This document shows, in pieces, positions 32,501 through 36,604 of a stretch of DNA of 36,604 nucleotides (position 1 is the first letter of the stretch; each line of letters opens with the position of its first letter). The notes beneath the pieces are model-generated. The model ran no database searches, was not told where the DNA came from, and saw nothing but the letters and a program-made list of their open reading frames with translations. The translations under genes and the position numbers were made by a program. Source of the stretch: a virus; the IMG/VR virus record IMGVR_UViG_3300009175_001422, positions 1-36,604 of that record, one strand, 5' to 3'.

Positions 32501-33239
32501 GGAACCCCCGCCAGATTTAAATTTTGTGGTTACATTGGATCCTTGGGCAGCAAATCGTGAGTACAAGCTAACTAATATCGCCCGAGAAGAAAAGAATCTT
32601 TTTAACCCATCTTACGCTCGAGATGTCTTTTCATTAACGACATCGCAAACATGGGAAGGCGAACAAGCGACAGGCAAAGGCTGGGATCAGGCGGTCGCGG
32701 CTGGTGATTTGAATTTTAACAATACTTTTCAAACATCAGGATCTATCGAACAACCGGATCCGTGGGATTTAGGTTTCTTGTTTGAGTTTAATGTAGTTGT
32801 GGACATGCTCTTTAATAATGTGGCTGGGGGAACTTTGATAGTGCAGATCGCAACTAGCGAGGACAATGTCACTTGGACAAGTTTTGCCAATATTGATGGA
32901 TCCGTTAATTATCGTGCCCGGTATGTAAAGTTCAAATATTTACTCACTTCGGATGGCAATAACAATCTTTTTTTCTATGCGGGGACGATTTTCATCAACG
33001 CGCCCAATGTGTTGGTTGCTTGGGGTAGAGATGTAGTCGTACCAGTGGCTGGCGTGACGATTAATTTTGGAACGAATTTTAGCACAACACCACGCATTAC
33101 CAGTCTTGTGGTCAAGAATGCCGCGGGCATTGTGGAAGTTCAATCGATAAGTGCCTTAGGTATGACAATTAAGGTTAAGGATTTAACGAATACTTATATC
33201 GGGACGGCAAAGGTTGATTGGGAAGTGAGGGGTAACTGA
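29574..33239 (+). CDS. Tail-tip attachment protein, gpI-gpJ fusion
   Basis: 1221 aa from the ATG at 29574 (AAAGG upstream). Residues about 1-75 form a beta-grasp, ubiquitin-like domain (VSIVFDRDKTVLSYLKESGF...GDQILILPDL), followed by hydrophobic helices (about 78-115), which together equal gpI of lambda. The central hub (about 140-740) has the J-type GTPIPIVFGTHRVGGNIINQF, NPAWCLYELLTNVRFGLG and SCKSLKDIYNVIEVQYLNQD. Fibronectin-III-like repeats (about 775-985) and a beta-rich C-terminal tip (about 1000-1221) follow. The tip should contact the receptor. Confidence 0.9.
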   Translation: MIKITEIPNLLNNENRRDVSIVFDRDKTVLSYLKESGFAYEGMRIIVSGKKITDLDTRLNKGDQILILPDLKAPLAALAVAAFHLLWAAALAHPFIAAFTVLSIGYGIYSYATAPRSPAINLSGGSGIDSASPTYSWDGIQTTQSVGTPIPIVFGTHRVGGNIINQFINTDGYNNYLNILIALCEGEIEAVSNIEINSNPAVNYQGITTDIRYGTNNDAIVSQFHDLHNIYSINAQLKQNNSFIYTTINNDAEAFEVYLNLSNGLYYQNASDGSINPWEVDYRVEYRLVGSGTWINLGVTAINEQNRSQVQRIFRKDGLTAGKYDIRVTRTSADSDFYHTGDLYLQSVDEIKTEDIAYNNTAKVGIKALATNQLSGSTPNFTFLVKGMKILVPRVMNGSSEVAWDDYYWDPNAFQFRLLSDGTALTWDGTTYVRRYSANPAWCLYELLTNVRFGLGAFIATSQMKIADFLEMSKYCDEKVPDGDGGWEKRFRLDVVIDSASASLDIISQLAAVFNALPFYSQGLIKLKIDKPDSPVQMFGMGNIIENTFQQSCKSLKDIYNVIEVQYLNQDMDYVQDTISVIDEAALAAGDPVRKKTIRLFTTKTSYAVRAGRYALLVAKNINRSILFNAGIDAIALTAGDLFDFAHDVPAWGLSGRIINGTTSSVTLDQSVTLIPSKSYVVRIKFEDDTIQEKPVINAAGTYTVLNVSPSFSKAPMAYDIYAFGEVNKAVKTFRAVTLQRMNNFEVTLHGIEYNENVYDDSAVTVPVNTVSSLDPSIPKVTNLILKEDAVRLNDGTIQDIINVYWQAPVVINSLRKYAKARIFLSADNGASWQLAGESSSTNFSIQNGIAVGNQYKVAVTSVTDHNEQNDVSLSPQASIATVGKNSPPSDVTNFAVDQNNSFLDFSWDPIQDSDLARYIVKKGSTWATGQVVAEKIDATKFNTMVDQIGQVTYLIKAVDTSGNESANPGIYVITVEPPPDLNFVVTLDPWAANREYKLTNIAREEKNLFNPSYARDVFSLTTSQTWEGEQATGKGWDQAVAAGDLNFNNTFQTSGSIEQPDPWDLGFLFEFNVVVDMLFNNVAGGTLIVQIATSEDNVTWTSFANIDGSVNYRARYVKFKYLLTSDGNNNLFFYAGTIFINAPNVLVAWGRDVVVPVAGVTINFGTNFSTTPRITSLVVKNAAGIVEVQSISALGMTIKVKDLTNTYIGTAKVDWEVRGN

Positions 33240-33628
33240 TGGGATTAAAAGGGTATTGCTCTAATTGTACGGTTTTGGTTGATATGGTCGGGGTTCAAAC
33301 GATACGGCTTAGCAATAAACAATATGTTCAAAGTGGCAGTTGTCCTAATTGTCAAAGCCCAATCATAAAAGCGATACCAGATTCCGAGATGTTGGTGGTT
33401 CCACCCGGGCAGTATTGTCCTCAAACGGTTTATGTGGGTAAAGACACGCCAAGCAAAATTATCAATGACCAAAACGGGCAACAGATCATAAATGGAGACA
33501 GCGTTGTGACAACTACGCCTAAGAATAAAGATATAAAAACGTTAGCTCAAATAGAGGAGGAGTTAGATGAAAAACAAAATACTAGCACTAATGATCAGCG
33601 CACTGCTGATAGCACAAATCAAGGTTAA
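33239..33628 (+). CDS. Zinc-ribbon protein (DUF5679-like) with polar tail
   Basis: 129 aa. The start overlaps the J stop. Cys7, Cys10, Cys35 and Cys38 form a ribbon (YCSNCTVLVDM ... GSCPNCQSP) of the kind named DUF5679. Residues about 50-129 are low-complexity, Asn/Thr/Asp/Gln-rich. The function is unknown. Its last 62 bases overlap the adhesin gene in another frame. Confidence 0.75.
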   Translation: MGLKGYCSNCTVLVDMVGVQTIRLSNKQYVQSGSCPNCQSPIIKAIPDSEMLVVPPGQYCPQTVYVGKDTPSKIINDQNGQQIINGDSVVTTTPKNKDIKTLAQIEEELDEKQNTSTNDQRTADSTNQG

Positions 33629-35594
33629 TGCCGATGAGGTAATGTATCGGTATGATGAGAATTTCCCGACAGGCGCATTCTCGTTGGCTAATTTTAGAGC
33701 GACTTTGCGGGGTCTTCATGAAATGGACATGATGCCGCTTCGGCCTCGGGCTAAACGGTACGTTGATGATATGGAATATAGTACCGATGCTGCTGCACAG
33801 GCGACCTACAGTGGTACAGGGATTACGATAACTCATGAGGCTTCAACGGTGCAGGAAGGAAGTTATTCATTAAAAGCGGTTACTGATGGTACAGCTAACC
33901 GTATTCTTTCACGCACATTTGCTGTTAATTTAAGTGCGTTTACAAAAATTACCTTATGGGAGAGGTCATCGGGAACATCGCAAAGTATTCGTTTTTATGT
34001 GCAGGATGGATCCGGACATCAAAGTTATTGGACGATCAACACCAGTTCATCGGCCAACACTTGGAAGCAAGATACTATTACCTTGGCCAGCCCATCGGGC
34101 AATAATGGAACGCCGGCAGATTTAACTAACATTACGTCCTATGGTTATTCCAATTTGACGGCATCGAGTACGTATTATTTTGACAGCATTAAGTCAGTTG
34201 TCGGCATGACGGTTGTAGTACAGGGAACAAATTTTGGCGCATATTATAGATCGGCTTATATTGGCGTTAGTCCATTATTAGTCAACGCTCAAGCAGCGCC
34301 AACCGTAACCGCGCCGGTATCTAATCCGCGTATTGATATTTTGAAGATTAATAGCGGTGGGACTTTGTCATGGGTGGTTGGAACCGAAAATAGCAGTCCA
34401 ACGATTCCGTGGGCAAGTATGCCTCAAAATGAAATACCCATTTGTCTGGTTTATAACAAAACAACGGAAACGAAAATACTTGATTATGAGGATCAGGCCA
34501 CCGACACAAATCAAGGGTATATCTTGGCGGATGTCAGACCATTCTTAAATTTAAGCGCCGGAGCTTGGACGCAGGGTCTGGACATTGCATCAGCATCAAC
34601 GATCACTCTTGGTAATGACGGTATATTTTTTAATATTACTGGAACTTCAACGATTACGTCAATAACAGCTAAACCGGCAGGGACGGTGGCATGGTTAAAG
34701 TTTTCCGGTATCTTGACGGTTCAGAATGGTAGCAACTTGTCCTTGAATGGAAATTTTCAAACCTTAACGGGAGCAACCCTGCAGTTGGTGTCAGACGGAA
34801 GTACATGGTATGAAGTCAGCCGGCAGCCAACGGCTTCGACATTTATTAAATTAACTGATGTGCCAAATAGTTATAGCGGGCAAGCATTGAAACAGGTGCG
34901 TGTTAATTCAGCGGCTACGGCACTGGAATTCTTTAATCCATCATTTACCGGATTAAGTGATGTGCCAACAAGTTATTCAGGTAATGCGGGCAAGGCCGTT
35001 ACGGTTAATTCAGGGGAAACGGGTTTGCAGTTTTCTTCTCCAATGTGGGTTCCAAATAATATTCAAGTTTTTACATCTTCCGGTACTTGGACAAAACCAG
35101 CGAATGTTTCAAAAATATATGTCAAAGCTATTGGGGCAGGTGGGCTTGGTGGTGGACTTGGCTGTAGTTCCGGTGGTCACGGTTGTACAGGATGTAATCA
35201 AGGGGGCGGTGGTGGGGCTGGCGGTTATTCAGAAGGGTATGTTTCTGTTGCTGGAAACGTCACTGTTACTGTGGGGGCGACTGATGATGGTAATGGGGGG
35301 ATTTCTTCTTTTGGGAGTTCGATTATTGCTAATGGAGGGGCTGATGGCACAGCAGGTTCTTATTGTGGTTATATGAGCGGATGTTATGGTTCTACTTCCG
35401 GGGCTTCTGGCGGATCTGCGTCTGGTGGACAAATAAATCTTCCCGGGGGTTCAGGCGCAAATGGAATGGCAGAAGCGTGCGGATGGAGTGGAGCGACTAG
35501 CGGACAGGGATCCGCTTCTATGATGGGAGCATATGGACAAGGCGGGACTTCAGGATCCACTGGTGGCGGTGGTCTCGTTATTGTTTATTACTAA
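33567..35594 (+). CDS. Long glycine-rich tail adhesin with Sec signal peptide
   Basis: 675 aa, with GAGGAGGAG before the ATG. The first 22 residues form a canonical signal peptide (KNK, then ILALMISALLIAQIKVNA, cleavage before DEV). Next comes a jelly-roll carbohydrate-binding-like part (about 60-215), then a beta fibre part and two 34-residue tandem repeats (426-493). The C-terminal domain (about 520-675) is Gly-rich, with loops such as GGGGGAGGYSEG, and ends GGGGLVIVYY, as in phage Gly-rich adhesin tips. Eight or more Cys are interspersed in the Gly-rich loops, which is atypical. It is the main candidate for host recognition. Confidence 0.85.
   Translation: MKNKILALMISALLIAQIKVNADEVMYRYDENFPTGAFSLANFRATLRGLHEMDMMPLRPRAKRYVDDMEYSTDAAAQATYSGTGITITHEASTVQEGSYSLKAVTDGTANRILSRTFAVNLSAFTKITLWERSSGTSQSIRFYVQDGSGHQSYWTINTSSSANTWKQDTITLASPSGNNGTPADLTNITSYGYSNLTASSTYYFDSIKSVVGMTVVVQGTNFGAYYRSAYIGVSPLLVNAQAAPTVTAPVSNPRIDILKINSGGTLSWVVGTENSSPTIPWASMPQNEIPICLVYNKTTETKILDYEDQATDTNQGYILADVRPFLNLSAGAWTQGLDIASASTITLGNDGIFFNITGTSTITSITAKPAGTVAWLKFSGILTVQNGSNLSLNGNFQTLTGATLQLVSDGSTWYEVSRQPTASTFIKLTDVPNSYSGQALKQVRVNSAATALEFFNPSFTGLSDVPTSYSGNAGKAVTVNSGETGLQFSSPMWVPNNIQVFTSSGTWTKPANVSKIYVKAIGAGGLGGGLGCSSGGHGCTGCNQGGGGGAGGYSEGYVSVAGNVTVTVGATDDGNGGISSFGSSIIANGGADGTAGSYCGYMSGCYGSTSGASGGSASGGQINLPGGSGANGMAEACGWSGATSGQGSASMMGAYGQGGTSGSTGGGGLVIVYY
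34842..35045 (+). repeat. Two 34-codon tandem repeats in the adhesin
   Basis: Residues 426-459 and 460-493 repeat the pattern F-x-x-L-(T/S)-DVP-x-SYSG-x-A-x-K-x-V-x-VNS-x-x-T-x-L-x-F. About half of the positions are identical. The repeats connect the fibre shaft to the Gly-rich tip and may set shaft length. Confidence 0.75.
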
Positions 35595-35672
35595 GAATCG
35601 CCTTGCCAACTATTGAACCGTATGGCCTTATACAACGCAAGCTACAGTAAAAACTATAACAGGGAGGTCAAA

Positions 35673-35915
35673 ATGGCTACAAAGAATAAGAAACAGAAAT
35701 TAGTGGTCAAGGAAACTATCGTTCTTCCAGAAACTCGGCAGGCTCTCATGATGTTGGCCAAGAACAGGGGAATTAAGAATTTCCGTATTCTTAACAAGGT
35801 AGAGCTTCGGCAGGTTTTGGCCGAAGATGTAACACTTGAGCAGATTGAGCAGGTTGTATCTGGGGCAGTGGCCAGATGGAAATCCGGATGGGGATCGAAG
35901 AAGGTGCAGGCATGA
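35673..35915 (+). CDS. Unknown 80-aa basic protein
   Basis: GGGAGG lies 5 bases before the ATG at 35673, which is preferred over an in-frame ATG 60 bases upstream. The N-terminus is Lys-rich (MATKNKKQKLVVKETI). The centre, ALMMLAKNRGIKNFRILNKVELRQVL, has the look of a small helix-extension-helix nucleic-acid-binding (SAP/Rho-N-like) unit. Stop and next start overlap (ATGA). It lies past the tail genes, where accessory genes are common. Confidence 0.7.
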   Translation: MATKNKKQKLVVKETIVLPETRQALMMLAKNRGIKNFRILNKVELRQVLAEDVTLEQIEQVVSGAVARWKSGWGSKKVQA

Positions 35916-36223
35916 AAGTCAACGCAACTTTAGACCTCAACGTTACGATGGGTGACGTGTCACATGACGGCACTGGCTGTCAGGGGTATTTGCCTGAAGG
36001 AACCCGGTACGAGGATATCGTCCGGGTCTTCGGCAAGCCCCAGTTGGGCGATTCATTGGATGGCAAGATCAAGGCGGAGTGGGTTGGTAGGATAAATGGC
36101 CTTGTGTTTACGATTTATGATTATAAATCGAAACTGGAACCAGAACAGAATACAGATTGGCATATTGGTGGGAAAGTAAAATTTGTTGTCATTTTGATTA
36201 ATCTTTTTCTAGAAAGCATTTAA
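35912..36223 (+). CDS. Conserved phage-type protein, unknown function (103 aa)
   Basis: The ATG at 35912 is coupled to the upstream stop, with AAGGTG before it. Landmarks are the series EGTRYEDIVRVFGKPQLGD, KIKAEWVGRINGLVFTIYDYK and DWHIGGK. This combination occurs in small proteins of many phages, but no activity is known to me. The terminal KVKFVVILINLFLESI is rather hydrophobic. It is the last clear phage-type gene of the window. Confidence 0.78.
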   Translation: MKVNATLDLNVTMGDVSHDGTGCQGYLPEGTRYEDIVRVFGKPQLGDSLDGKIKAEWVGRINGLVFTIYDYKSKLEPEQNTDWHIGGKVKFVVILINLFLESI

Positions 36224-36256
36224 TGGATTAATCACCATAGATTTCTTTATTATGGT
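36196..36256. promoter_or_regulatory. Repeated palindromes near the right end
   Basis: The 8-bp palindrome GATTAATC occurs at 36196-36203 and again at 36226-36233, exactly 30 bases apart. Just after the second copy, ACCATA (36234-36239) and TATGGT (36251-36256) form another dyad with an 11-base spacer. These could be operator sites for the 56-aa ORF or recombination-related sequences. Function is unproven. Confidence 0.35.
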
Positions 36257-36298
36257 AAACTACTGTAAATTAGACAAGATATTTTTAAGAGGATTAGT

Positions 36299-36469
36299 AT
36301 GAATAATACTTTAACACTGCAGTCTCCTCCGACTAGCACGGTGGGTCGCGGAAAAACATTTGTTCTTGATACGAAACCAGGCGCAATGCTTTTCTTAGTT
36401 GAGATTTTTCAGGATTCTCCAGAATTTTCATCGCCTACAATGCCTCTGCTTTCAACGATCTTAAACTAA
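36299..36469 (+). CDS. Unknown 56-aa ORF
   Basis: The ATG follows AAGAGGA by 5 bases, and the frame ends at 36469. The product (MNNTLTLQSPPTSTVGRGKT..., ending MPLLSTILN) matches nothing I know. Its final 9 bases overlap the end of the leftward ORF at 36461. It may be a host gene remnant next to attR or an accessory phage gene. The ribosome site is the main support. Confidence 0.45.
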   Translation: MNNTLTLQSPPTSTVGRGKTFVLDTKPGAMLFLVEIFQDSPEFSSPTMPLLSTILN

Positions 36470-36604
36470 GACAGTCTGGGCGACGCCGGAAATTTCACTC
36501 GCAGGTTCTTTTGCTTCTTCCAATTCCTTTGCTTTAATCATCTGCTGTATTTTTAACCGCAGAACTTTTAAATAATTGTGGCCCTTAATTTTGTATAACC
36601 GTGG
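36461..36604 (-). CDS. C-terminal part of an unknown leftward gene (cut by window edge)
   Basis: On the - strand an open frame enters from the window edge and runs 47 codons to a TAA at 36461-36463. The visible end is helical and charged (LRLKIQQMIKAKELEEAKEP, then ASEISGVAQTVLV). The change of strand marks the end of the rightward phage operon, so this could be host DNA. No family is recognised, and the start is not visible. Confidence 0.5.
   Translation of the reverse strand, partial: PRLYKIKGHNYLKVLRLKIQQMIKAKELEEAKEPASEISGVAQTVLV

Larger units (their letters stand above)
1579..36298. mobile_element. Integrated tailed-phage prophage (siphovirus-like)
   Basis: An integrase next to a tRNA is followed by control, replication, terminase, portal, protease, capsid, lysis, tail and adhesin genes, nearly all on the + strand with tiny gaps or ATGA/TAATG overlaps. 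This is the layout of one intact temperate siphovirus. Packaging and tail genes resemble lambda types and the capsid resembles Mu gpT. The left boundary at the tRNA-His 3' end is well supported by context. The right boundary is not seen: 36298 is only the last base before an unassigned ORF, and the true attR may lie earlier or beyond the window. Confidence 0.85.

Noticed and set aside
34957-35376. A 139-codon + frame inside the adhesin gene
   Set aside because: Alternate frame of glycine-rich, low-complexity coding sequence; no start signal.
36340-36352. GGTCGCGG shared with tRNA-His as a possible attR core
   Set aside because: Only 8 bases match, flanks differ, and such a match is expected by chance in this length.
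1-36604. CRISPR arrays, insertion sequences, toxin-antitoxin or retron-type defence systems
   Set aside because: No regularly spaced repeats, transposase motifs or reverse-transcriptase motifs were seen on reading both strands.

Overview
The window is the chromosomal left flank plus almost all of a tailed-phage prophage of about 34.7 kb. The flank (1-1589) carries hflX, tRNA-Arg(TCT) and tRNA-His(GTG). The host looks like a diderm bacterium: the prophage encodes a nested lipoprotein of outer-spanin type, and the code is standard with ATG/TTG/GTG starts and clear Shine-Dalgarno sites. I cannot name the host from sequence alone; an uncultivated environmental lineage is plausible but is a guess.

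Left end and control (1578-4737). A large serine recombinase runs leftward, and its last codons lie inside the 3' end of tRNA-His. Divergent from it are a 74-aa protein, an ECF-like sigma factor and short unknown genes. A 26-bp dyad element occurs three times here: once facing the integrase, and twice exactly 25 nt upstream of a start codon. I recognise no CI/Cro-type repressor.

Replication (4721-10763). This holds a SNF2-type helicase overlapping a VRR-NUC nuclease, several small proteins, a conserved phage protein of possible ssDNA-binding role, and a PrimPol/D5 primase-helicase. A probable replication origin follows, with GTGGAGA repeats flanking an AT-rich core. Next come a 76-aa protein, a 44-aa two-helix membrane protein and a perfect-arm hairpin.

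Packaging and head (10770-19873). The order is a ParB-like/adenine methyltransferase, Nu1-like small terminase, GpA-like large terminase, a zinc-ribbon protein, a gpW-like connector, a lambda-type portal, a protease-scaffold with a nested scaffold start, a decoration protein and a Mu gpT-like capsid protein. A short promoter-to-terminator transcription unit sits between the terminase and gpW genes.

Inserted fibre/glycosyltransferase/lysis block (19889-23224). It contains two fibre-like proteins (one with a signal peptide), a GT-A glycosyltransferase, holin-like proteins, and a lipoprotein nested out of frame in the upstream gene. It separates the capsid genes from the connector genes.

Tail (23221-35594). 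The order is lambda-like: connector, minor tail/terminator, tail tube, G/GT chaperones with a textbook -1 frameshift signal, a 518-aa tape measure, M, L (four Cys), K (NlpC/P60), an I-J fusion, a zinc ribbon and a long glycine-rich adhesin with a signal peptide.

Right end (35673-36604). Two small coupled genes are followed by dyad repeats, a 56-aa ORF and the C-terminus of a leftward gene cut by the window edge. I could not identify the right attachment site.
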